NCBI GenBank assembly: GCA_026388445.1
Contig: JAPLJU010000135.1
Coordinates: 1 to 5,050, forward strand
DNA length: 5,050 bases
Reading direction: 5' to 3'
From: Deltaproteobacteria bacterium
Lineage (GTDB): Bacteria; Desulfobacterota; Syntrophia; Syntrophales; UBA2192
The position numbers and the translations under genes are program-made. Under the pieces are notes generated by a model. It did no database searches. It was not told the origin of the DNA and saw only the letters and a list, made by a program, of their open reading frames with translations. Shown piece by piece: positions 1 through 5,050 of the stretch (positions within the stretch are counted from its first letter, which is position 1; each line of letters opens with the position of its first letter).

Positions 1-133
1 CTTTGTTATCCACATTCTCGAGTCGGGGCTTCGATCCCTTCAGCAGTTGCCGAGTCCTCTGCGCCGCAAGAATGACCAAAGCGAACCGGTTCTTGGCTTC
101 TTTAAGGGAATCTTCGACAGTAACCCTTGCCAT
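1..133 (-). CDS. rpoZ: DNA-directed RNA polymerase omega subunit (N-terminal part)
   Basis: Omega is the small RNA polymerase subunit that binds beta-prime and aids assembly of the core enzyme. The first 44 codons are visible and the gene runs off the left edge, so the C-terminal part is missing. The product begins MARVTVEDSLKEAKNRFALV and continues with LAAQRTRQLLKG, which I recognise as the omega N-terminal domain. The Ala-Arg-Val at residues 2-4 is the MAR motif, which in E. coli forms part of (p)ppGpp site 1 at the omega/beta-prime interface. The start is fixed by a strong Shine-Dalgarno AGGAGGA (143-149) 9 nt upstream of the ATG and by the family N-terminus. It follows gmk after 17 nt, as in the E. 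coli gmk-rpoZ-spoT order, so a relA/spoT-type gene may lie just beyond the edge (inference). Identification is confident; the full length cannot be judged. Confidence 0.94.
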   Translation of the reverse strand, partial: MARVTVEDSLKEAKNRFALVILAAQRTRQLLKGSKPRLENVDNK

Positions 134-142
134 GAGCAATCG

Positions 143-149
143 TCCTCCT
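143..149 (-). promoter_or_regulatory. Strong Shine-Dalgarno site for rpoZ
   Basis: The minus strand reads AGGAGGA here, a near-perfect anti-16S match, with 9 nt to the ATG at 133. It lies entirely in the 17-nt gap after the gmk stop (151-153), so omega has its own efficient ribosome entry and need not depend on coupling to gmk. It is the strongest ribosome binding site in the housekeeping half of the window. Confidence 0.85.
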
Positions 150-150
150 G

Positions 151-777
151 TTATGTGATGAAATCCTCTATTTTCTTCGTCATCCGCTCTCGCCTGCTTT
201 TTTCCGCCAGGTAGATCCCCCGGAGATGATCAACGGCAGAATCGAGACGATCATTTAATATGATATAATCATACCATATTGTTTCCTTTATTTCCTCCAT
301 GGCGTTGTTGAAGCGTTTTTCGAGGCTCGCTTTTTTTTCCGCCCCCCTGACCATCAATCGTTCCTTCAGGACCTTGAGGGACGGTGGAAGGATGAAAACG
401 AAGATCCCCCCGGGGTAAGCGACCTTCAGGGTACGGGCGCCGTGCGTATCCACAGCCAGGATAAGGTCACAATCTTTTTTCAGGTACTCCGTCATTGTCT
501 CCTTGGACGTCCCATAAAGAAACTCGTATTTTTCGGCCCACTCCGCGAACTCCCCCTTCTTGATCCGTTCCCGGAATTTTTTCTCAGAAATAAAAAAATA
601 GTCCTTGCCGTGGACCTCGAAGGGCCGGGGAGGCCTTGTCGTGTAGGATACGGAGAATTTAATATCGGGGATTTGATGAATCAACTCCATGCACAGTGTG
701 GTTTTGCCGACGCCCGACGGGCCGGCGACCACGATAAAGATCCCCTCGCCGCTGCCTGACCCCTGCTTACTCAACAT
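151..777 (-). CDS. gmk: Guanylate kinase
   Basis: Catalyses ATP + GMP to ADP + GDP in the cytoplasm, an essential step of guanine nucleotide supply. The 208-aa product has the usual length. The P-loop GPSGVGKT is at residues 19-26, and the guanylate kinase signature starting TTRPPR is at about 46-63. By alignment from memory with the yeast enzyme, the GMP-binding residues are all kept: R48, R51, E54, Y60, E79, Y88, T90 and D110. Lid arginines are likely R140, R144 and R155, and YDYIILND (about 169-176) is the usual C-terminal core strand. The segment before Y88 reads EFL instead of the common GNY. The ATG lies inside the end of yicC (11-nt overlap) with only a weak GAGGG 12 nt upstream, suggesting translational coupling. 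rpoZ follows after 17 nt. Confidence 0.97.
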   Translation of the reverse strand: MLSKQGSGSGEGIFIVVAGPSGVGKTTLCMELIHQIPDIKFSVSYTTRPPRPFEVHGKDYFFISEKKFRERIKKGEFAEWAEKYEFLYGTSKETMTEYLKKDCDLILAVDTHGARTLKVAYPGGIFVFILPPSLKVLKERLMVRGAEKKASLEKRFNNAMEEIKETIWYDYIILNDRLDSAVDHLRGIYLAEKSRRERMTKKIEDFIT

Positions 778-1651
778 TTTGTACCTGTTCCCTCAATTTC
801 GTAATCTCGCTCTTCAGCTCGATGACCTGATGGGACAGCATCACATCGGAGCTCTTGGAACCCATGGTGTTCACTTCCCGGCACATCTCCTGAAGCAGGA
901 AATCGATCTTCCGGCCCACGGTATCCCGGCTGTCCAGCAGCTTCGTGAGCTGATCGATGTGGCTTTCCAGGCGGACGATCTCTTCCGTTATGTCTGTCTT
1001 TTCAGCCAGAAGGGCTACCTCCTGAGCCAGTCTCATCCCGTCGAGCTCCAGGCCCCCGGAAAGCTCCTTCACCCGCTCGGAGAGTCTCTTCTGATACTCG
1101 TTGATCACCTCGGGTATTCTGGTCTTCGTCATCTGCAGGCCTTTGCGGATCTTTCCGATCCGGGCAAGGAAATCCTTCCGGATGACCGCACCCTCTTTCT
1201 CCCGCATCCGGATGAGATCCGTCAGGGCCTCGTCCAGAACGTCCTTCAAAACCACCCAGGCCTGAGTCGCGTCGAGCTTGCGCTCGGACGGGACGAAGAT
1301 CTCCCTGAACCGAGAGACGGTATTCAGGTCGGCCTTTTCCTTGAGTTTCAACTCGGCCCTGATGATATTGAGAAGCTCAAGATAATTCCTCAGAAGGGGG
1401 AGGTCGAGATCATACTGCATCGCACCGCCGGGGATGCCGGAGGTGTCCATCTGAACCGTCACATCAAATCGCCCCCGGAACAATCTTTCACCCACCTTTT
1501 TCTTGATCTCCATTTCCAGAGGGGTCAGCGCACCGGGCAGACGGACGATCACCTCCATGTAGCGATGATTGAGGGAGCGAATCTCAACAACCCACTTTCT
1601 TCCCTCATGCACGGCCTCAGCCCTTCCGTAACCTGTCATGCTCTTGATCAT
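767..1651 (-). CDS. yicC: YicC/YloC family endoribonuclease
   Basis: A member of the widespread YicC/YloC family. Members from E. coli and B. subtilis have been reported as endoribonucleases, with YicC linked to turnover of the small RNA RyhB. The 294-aa product has the normal length. The N-terminal YicC domain starts at MIKSMTGYGRAE and holds the conserved EIRSLNHRYMEV segment (about 23-34). The C-terminal DUF1732 domain (about 210-294) is very well conserved: LLAEKTDITEEIVRLESHI, GRKIDFLLQEMCREVNTMGSK and ELKSEITKLREQVQNVE. The central helical part (about 135-200) is rich in charged residues. The start is chosen because the family begins M-I-[KR]-S-M-T; GAGGA at 1662-1666 lies 10 nt upstream. 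The end overlaps the gmk start by 11 nt, and no remA/DUF370 gene lies between them. The exact RNA target in this organism is unknown. Confidence 0.95.
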   Translation of the reverse strand: MIKSMTGYGRAEAVHEGRKWVVEIRSLNHRYMEVIVRLPGALTPLEMEIKKKVGERLFRGRFDVTVQMDTSGIPGGAMQYDLDLPLLRNYLELLNIIRAELKLKEKADLNTVSRFREIFVPSERKLDATQAWVVLKDVLDEALTDLIRMREKEGAVIRKDFLARIGKIRKGLQMTKTRIPEVINEYQKRLSERVKELSGGLELDGMRLAQEVALLAEKTDITEEIVRLESHIDQLTKLLDSRDTVGRKIDFLLQEMCREVNTMGSKSSDVMLSHQVIELKSEITKLREQVQNVE

Positions 1652-1712
1652 GGTCTGTCCATCCTCTTGTCGAAAGAAAGTCCGCTCGAATCAATCTCCG
1701 CGGGTCATCCTT

Positions 1713-2261
1713 TTATTCCTCTTCCCCGGAAGCCTGATGATACCTCAACTGCAGGAGGTACTTTTTACGAATCAAGGCAAACATCTCCCGAATCTTCTCG
1801 TCCGCGTAATCGGGGTAAGTCCACTCCAGAGGCCTGAAGGATTCGTTCCTGAAGACGAGCGTCAAATCTGCGTAAACGCCATCCCGCAGGTAGGGCCGAT
1901 GAGTACAGCTTTTTCCCGTGGCCAGAACCAGATGACCCCTGGAGATGCATCCCGGGTCAATGTTGACGCGTCGCCTTCCGCTCTCTGAAAATCGCCCTTC
2001 CAGTTCATCGGTGGCTTTTTTGACCGAAGGCAGCGCATCAGGCTCGATGAGTTCCTCATAAGAGACGAAACGTCTGACCAGAGAGGGCCCCATCTCCCGG
2101 GTATAATAATCCGTGGCATCAAAGGCCAGATATTCACTCAGGTAATCGGCCCTGCCGTACAGCCCGGACAGTGCCCTGAGCGCGTCGCTCAGCATTTCCC
2201 GATCCACGGCAAGAAGACTGTAGATCAATTTGACCGGGTCGGGCTTTCGAGGTTCACTCAT
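1713..2261 (-). CDS. DUF4416 family protein of unknown function
   Basis: A 182-aa soluble protein with no signal peptide or membrane segment. I recognise the DUF4416 family from its conserved blocks: KPDPVKLIYSLLA near the N-terminus, FDATDYYTREMG at 47-58, NIDPGCISRGHLVLATGK at 100-117, HRPYLRDGVYADLTLVFR at 121-138 and WTYPDYA at 147-153. Family members are sometimes labelled GTP-binding protein, but I see no P-loop or other G motif, so I do not adopt that. The conserved acidic, tyrosine and histidine residues could form a catalytic or binding site, but no function is established. The start fits the family N-terminus, yet lacks a recognisable Shine-Dalgarno; a purine-rich stretch 17 nt upstream is too far away. 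It lies between hldA and yicC with gaps of 58 and 61 nt. The C-terminus (after about 176) is a short acidic tail. Confidence 0.88.
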   Translation of the reverse strand: MSEPRKPDPVKLIYSLLAVDREMLSDALRALSGLYGRADYLSEYLAFDATDYYTREMGPSLVRRFVSYEELIEPDALPSVKKATDELEGRFSESGRRRVNIDPGCISRGHLVLATGKSCTHRPYLRDGVYADLTLVFRNESFRPLEWTYPDYADEKIREMFALIRKKYLLQLRYHQASGEEE

Positions 2262-2319
2262 GTGTGTTATTTTCGCGGCCCACCCTGCCGCGGCTGCTCC
2301 TTGTACAGGCGTACCAATA
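2262..2319 (-). other. Leader of the DUF4416 gene with two tandem inverted repeats
   Basis: This 58-nt gap between hldA and the DUF4416 gene holds two potential hairpins in the minus-strand transcript. The first pairs 2311-2317 with 2301-2306, a GTAC/GTAC core plus two T-A pairs across a bulged G, with a 4-nt loop. The second is a perfect 6-bp all-GC stem, CGCGGC (2287-2292) with GCCGCG (2274-2279), and a 7-nt loop. The second stem is followed by AAAATAAC rather than a T-run, so it is not a classical intrinsic terminator. It could act as a processing or mRNA-stability element, or it may be chance in a GC-rich gap. No promoter with good -35/-10 boxes is apparent. Confidence 0.4.
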
Positions 2320-3321
2320 TCACAGGGCCTGCATCAGTTCATGCTGTGAAACCGTTGCCGTCCCTACCTTCCCGACGACAATCCCCGCCGCCTGGTTGGC
2401 AATATACGCTGCTTCCTTGAAGTTGGCCCCGGCGGCGACGGCCAGAGCGAAGATACCGATCACCGTATCTCCCGCGCCGGTCACATCGTAGACCTCCTTG
2501 GCCACGGCGGGAATATGAATGCTGCTTCCCCGCTCGAACAGATCCATGCCCTCCTCGCCCCGGGTAATGAGGACGGCCTTGAAGCCGTATCGCTCGAGAA
2601 TTTTTTCGCCGATCTCGAGCGGTTCCTTCTTCCCGCCAACACCCGTTTCCACGGCCCGGTCGAGCCCCGCGGCCTTTAACGCTTCGTGGTGATTCGGCGT
2701 GATTACATCAAAACCGCGATAGATGTGGAAGTTATTCTGTTTCGGATCCACGCAAACCGTCGTCTTCCGGCCTGTCCTGGCTTTCCGGATCCCGTCCAGA
2801 AGCACTTCGGACACGACCCCCTTGTTATAATCGGAGATGACAATGGCCTGGAAATCTTTTACGACGGATCGGACATAGTCAACGATCCGCTTGACGCTGT
2901 CATCCCGGATCGGATCGATCCTTTCCCGGTCGAAGCGCACCATCTGCTGACTGTGCGCGACGATCCTCGTTTTGACGGTCGTGGGACGGTCCTGTTCAAT
3001 GACGATGCCCTCTGTGCTGACCTTTCTCTTTCTGCACTCCTCAATGAGCCATCGCCCCATATCATCGGACCCGATCACCCCCGCGGCATAAACCTTCCCG
3101 CCCGCCGAGAGAATATTATGCATGACGTTCGCGGACCCGCCCAGCAGCATGCTTTCCCGGGCCACCTCCACGACGGGTACCGGCGCTTCGGGCGAAATTC
3201 GCGATACCTTGCCCCAGATGAAGTGATCGACCATGATATCCCCGATGACGAGAACCCTCGCCTTGGAGAAATTCTTAACGACTCCGAGAATCTTTCTTTT
3301 GTTGACCAGGCGTTTTAACAT
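2320..3321 (-). CDS. hldA: D-glycero-beta-D-manno-heptose-7-phosphate kinase
   Basis: Phosphorylates D-glycero-D-manno-heptose 7-phosphate at C1 with ATP, on the route to ADP-heptose for the LPS inner core. The 333-aa product is a PfkB/ribokinase-fold sugar kinase. Its motifs match the kinase half of HldE: SRISPEAPVPVVEV (40-53), GGSANVMHN (61-69), the sugar-contact region QQMVRFDRE (125-133), SDYNKG (163-168), DPKQNNFHIYRGFDVITPN (192-210) and EVYDVTGAGDTVIG (276-289), where D285 is the expected catalytic base. It ends soon after the kinase domain, so the nucleotidyltransferase half of HldE is absent and must be a separate gene elsewhere. The ATG at 3321 is chosen over an upstream in-frame ATG at 3399, which would overlap galE by 76 nt. 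The chosen start has GGAGGAGA at 3333-3340 and lies 2 nt after the galE stop. Confidence 0.93.
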   Translation of the reverse strand: MLKRLVNKRKILGVVKNFSKARVLVIGDIMVDHFIWGKVSRISPEAPVPVVEVARESMLLGGSANVMHNILSAGGKVYAAGVIGSDDMGRWLIEECRKRKVSTEGIVIEQDRPTTVKTRIVAHSQQMVRFDRERIDPIRDDSVKRIVDYVRSVVKDFQAIVISDYNKGVVSEVLLDGIRKARTGRKTTVCVDPKQNNFHIYRGFDVITPNHHEALKAAGLDRAVETGVGGKKEPLEIGEKILERYGFKAVLITRGEEGMDLFERGSSIHIPAVAKEVYDVTGAGDTVIGIFALAVAAGANFKEAAYIANQAAGIVVGKVGTATVSQHELMQAL

Positions 3322-3323
3322 CT

Positions 3324-4295
3324 TCAACCGAATCTCCTCCGGTGGAAATTCCAGGCCGTCGCAACAATGGTCTCCAAATCCGCGCAGGCCGGGCGCCACC
3401 CCAGTTTCTTCATGATCCGCGCCGACAAAGCGACCAGCCGCGCCGGGTCCCCCTTCCTGCGGTTTCCCTCCACAGCGCCGATCTTCTTTCCGGTCACCCG
3501 CTCGGCGGTCTCGATGACTTCCCGGACGGAAAAGCCTTTTCCGTTTCCCAGATTATAGACCGAGGACCGGCCCGTTTGAACCAGATCTTCGAGCGCCAGA
3601 ATATGGGCCTCCGCCAGATCGCTCACATGTATGTAATCGCGCACGCAGGTCCCGTCGGGTGTGTCGTAATCCGTCCCGAAAATGGTGATCTCTTTTTTCC
3701 GCCCCAGGGCCACATCGAGGACCAGCGGTATCAAGTGGCTTTCAGGCTTGTGATCCTCCCCGATGGCGGCCCCTTCATCTGCACCGGCCGCATTGAAATA
3801 GCGAAGCGCCGCGTACCGAAGATCGTATGCCAATGCATATTTCTCCAGGATATTCTCAATCATGAGCTTGGTCTGCCCGTAGACATTCGTCGGTACGGTG
3901 GGGTGATCCTCCTCGATGGGTACCCTGAGGGGTTCACCGTACACCGCCGCACTGGAGGAAAAAACAATCCTCCGAACGCCTGTTTTCAACATGGCATCGA
4001 GGAGGTGGAGCGTATTTACCACGTTGTTAAGATAATACTTGTGAGGATTTTCCTCCGATTCTCCCACAAGGCAATGGGCAGCGAAATGAATCACCCCGGT
4101 AACACCATATTCCTGGATGAGGCCGGCGAGCCGGGATGTCTCAGAGAGGTCCCCCTCGACCAGCCGACCATACTTGACCATCTCCCGGTGTCCTTTGGAG
4201 AGATTATCATAAACAACAAGGTTATATCCCTTTTCCCCGAGCCGCTTGACCACGTGGGAGCCGATGTAGCCTGCGCCGCCCGTCACGAGGATCAT
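3324..4295 (-). CDS. galE: UDP-glucose 4-epimerase family protein (GalE type)
   Basis: An extended short-chain dehydrogenase/reductase that inverts C4 of a UDP-sugar using bound NAD, classically UDP-glucose/UDP-galactose. The 323-aa product is near the family norm (about 330-340). The NAD-binding GGAGYIGSH is at 6-14, D30 is placed to bind the adenosine ribose, HFAAHCLVGES is at 70-80, FSSSAAVYG at 112-120, the catalytic Y139xxxK143 lies in NVYGQTK, RYFNAAGA is at 165-172 and CVRDYIHVSDLA at 217-228. By remembered alignment, the substrate gatekeeper (Tyr299 in E. coli GalE) is Leu287 here, as in many bacterial GalE proteins, so wider substrate use is possible. Its ATG overlaps the stop of the decarboxylase gene (ATGA), with GAGGG 9 nt upstream. 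That pairing raises UDP-xylose 4-epimerase (making UDP-L-arabinose) as an alternative. Family certain, substrate not. Confidence 0.9.
   Translation of the reverse strand: MILVTGGAGYIGSHVVKRLGEKGYNLVVYDNLSKGHREMVKYGRLVEGDLSETSRLAGLIQEYGVTGVIHFAAHCLVGESEENPHKYYLNNVVNTLHLLDAMLKTGVRRIVFSSSAAVYGEPLRVPIEEDHPTVPTNVYGQTKLMIENILEKYALAYDLRYAALRYFNAAGADEGAAIGEDHKPESHLIPLVLDVALGRKKEITIFGTDYDTPDGTCVRDYIHVSDLAEAHILALEDLVQTGRSSVYNLGNGKGFSVREVIETAERVTGKKIGAVEGNRRKGDPARLVALSARIMKKLGWRPACADLETIVATAWNFHRRRFG
3333..3340 (-). promoter_or_regulatory. Shine-Dalgarno site deciding the hldA start
   Basis: The minus strand reads GGAGGAGA inside the last codons of galE, 11-12 nt upstream of the ATG at 3321. It supports that start over the longer in-frame ATG at 3399, and it means hldA has its own strong ribosome entry even though it sits only 2 nt after the galE stop codon. 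Confidence 0.75.
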
Positions 4296-5050
4296 TTCGC
4301 CCTGCCCTCGAAGTACTTGAGCACCTTCTTCAGTCCTTCCCCGAGCGTGATATTAGGCTCCCAGCCCAAAATTTTCCTCGCCTTGGTGATATCCGGCTGT
4401 CTGATCTTGGGGTCGTCGACGGGCAGGTCCTTGAAGACAATTCTACTCCTGGACCGGGTGACGTCGATCACCTTCCGTGCGAATTCCAGGACGGACATCT
4501 CGTCGGGATTCCCGAGATTCACGGGGTCATGCTCATCGGAGTAGAGGAGTCTGTAAATACCTTCCACCAGATCGTCGACGTAACAGAAACTCCTTGTCTG
4601 CGTCCCGTCCCCGAAAACAGTCAGACCTTCACCCCGGAGGCTCTGCATCATGAAGGTCGGCAGCGCCCTGCCGTCATCGACCCGCATCCTCGTGCCGTAA
4701 GTATTGAATATCCTGGCAATCCTCGTATTGACCCCGTAATGCCGGTGATAGGCCATGGTCAGTGCCTCGGCAAATCGTTTCGCCTCATCGTATACACCCC
4801 GTGGGCCGACGGGGTTTACATGCCCCCAGTAATCCTCGGATTGCGGATGTACGAGCGGATCCCCATAACACTCCGATGTGGAGGCGAGCAAATACCGGGA
4901 ACCTTTGGCCTTGGCAAGCCCGAGCGTTTTGTGTGTCCCCAGGGACCCCACCTTGAGCGTTTCTATGGGAAGTCGCAGATAATCGATGGGACTGGCGGGA
5001 GAGGCGAAATGAAGAATGTGGTCAACCTGACCCTCGACATAAATATAGTT
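4292..5050 (-). CDS. uxs: UDP-glucuronate decarboxylase (UDP-xylose synthase), N-terminus missing
   Basis: Converts UDP-glucuronate to UDP-xylose and CO2 through an NAD-bound 4-keto intermediate, supplying pentose for surface polysaccharide. The frame is open from the window edge to the TGA at 4292-4294, giving 252 visible residues. About 60 N-terminal residues, including the Rossmann glycine motif, lie outside. Numbering from the edge, visible features are HFASPASPIDYL (14-25), the STSE motif (57-60), the YxxxK pair Y87/K91, RIARIFNTYG (110-119), VDDGR (124-128), TRSFCYVDDL (152-161), NLGNP (178-182) and R217 before PDI. Spacing of T58, E60, Y87 and R217 matches the catalytic residues of human UXS1 as I recall them, which favours UXS over dehydratase relatives. 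A GTG at 4951 is internal, because the homology continues upstream of it. The stop overlaps the galE start by 4 nt. Confidence 0.92.
   Translation of the reverse strand, partial: NYIYVEGQVDHILHFASPASPIDYLRLPIETLKVGSLGTHKTLGLAKAKGSRYLLASTSECYGDPLVHPQSEDYWGHVNPVGPRGVYDEAKRFAEALTMAYHRHYGVNTRIARIFNTYGTRMRVDDGRALPTFMMQSLRGEGLTVFGDGTQTRSFCYVDDLVEGIYRLLYSDEHDPVNLGNPDEMSVLEFARKVIDVTRSRSRIVFKDLPVDDPKIRQPDITKARKILGWEPNITLGEGLKKVLKYFEGRAK

Noticed and set aside
1652..1712. Possible sigma-70 promoter upstream of yicC
   Set aside because: A TTGATT on the minus strand could serve as a -35 box, but at 17 nt spacing the -10 position reads GACAAG, which is a poor match, so I do not call it.
689..1837. 382-codon open frame on the plus strand opposite yicC
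   Set aside because: It is antisense to yicC and parts of gmk and the DUF4416 gene; the product is rich in H, P and L without domain motifs, and no ribosome site or neighbour supports it.
2274..2292. GC-rich stem as an intrinsic terminator after hldA
   Set aside because: It is followed on the transcribed strand by AAAATAAC, not a run of T, and the stem is only 6 bp. The T-rich side faces the plus strand, where no gene needs a terminator.
2686..3318. 210-codon plus-strand open frame opposite hldA
   Set aside because: It is a shadow of hldA, with low-complexity D, H and R rich translation and no domain motif.
3322..3399. N-terminal extension of hldA by 26 codons
   Set aside because: It would overlap the galE coding end. 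The extra residues do not fit the family, and a strong Shine-Dalgarno serves the ATG at 3321.
3342..4544. 400-codon open frame on the plus strand opposite galE and the uxs end
   Set aside because: It lies wholly antisense to two genes with clear conserved motifs, and its translation shows no recognisable domain. Long antisense frames are common opposite GC-rich coding sequence.
4292..4951. Start of the decarboxylase at the GTG at 4951
   Set aside because: The same frame continues upstream to the window edge with clear family sequence (VDHILHFASPASP), so the GTG is an internal valine.

Overview
The window looks like chromosomal core sequence from a Gram-negative bacterium. I infer the Desulfobacterota (old Deltaproteobacteria), perhaps near the Syntrophales. 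The reasons are a heptose-phosphate kinase for lipopolysaccharide, a DUF4416 gene, an omega subunit of the Geobacter-like MARVTVED type, and the order hldA, DUF4416, yicC, gmk, rpoZ. The taxon is inferred from remembered protein similarity and gene order, not from a search.

All seven genes lie on the minus strand, so transcription runs from high to low coordinates. In that order they are: a UDP-glucuronate decarboxylase gene cut by the right edge (5050-4292); galE-type epimerase (4295-3324); hldA, heptose-7-phosphate kinase (3321-2320); a DUF4416 gene of unknown function (2261-1713); yicC, an endoribonuclease-family gene (1651-767); gmk, guanylate kinase (777-151); and rpoZ, RNA polymerase omega, cut by the left edge (133-1). 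Junctions are tight: a 4-nt ATGA overlap, 2 nt, 58 nt, 61 nt, an 11-nt overlap and 17 nt. No gene-free stretch exceeds about 60 nt. No tRNA, rRNA, CRISPR array, insertion sequence or integration site is visible.

The block divides by function. The upstream three genes make or activate sugars for the envelope: UDP-xylose, UDP-galactose or a related epimer, and the heptose precursor of the LPS inner core. The downstream three are housekeeping: RNA turnover, GMP to GDP for nucleotide supply, and RNA polymerase assembly with (p)ppGpp sensing. DUF4416 sits at the boundary, flanked by the only two real intergenic gaps, where an internal promoter or processing site would be most likely, although I see no convincing promoter.

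Nothing here looks like a new mobile, defence or biosynthetic system. The points most worth a second look are the uncharacterised DUF4416 gene and its leader hairpins, the coupled decarboxylase-epimerase pair, the lack of a remA gene between yicC and gmk, and a divergent GMP-binding loop in Gmk that keeps its key residues.
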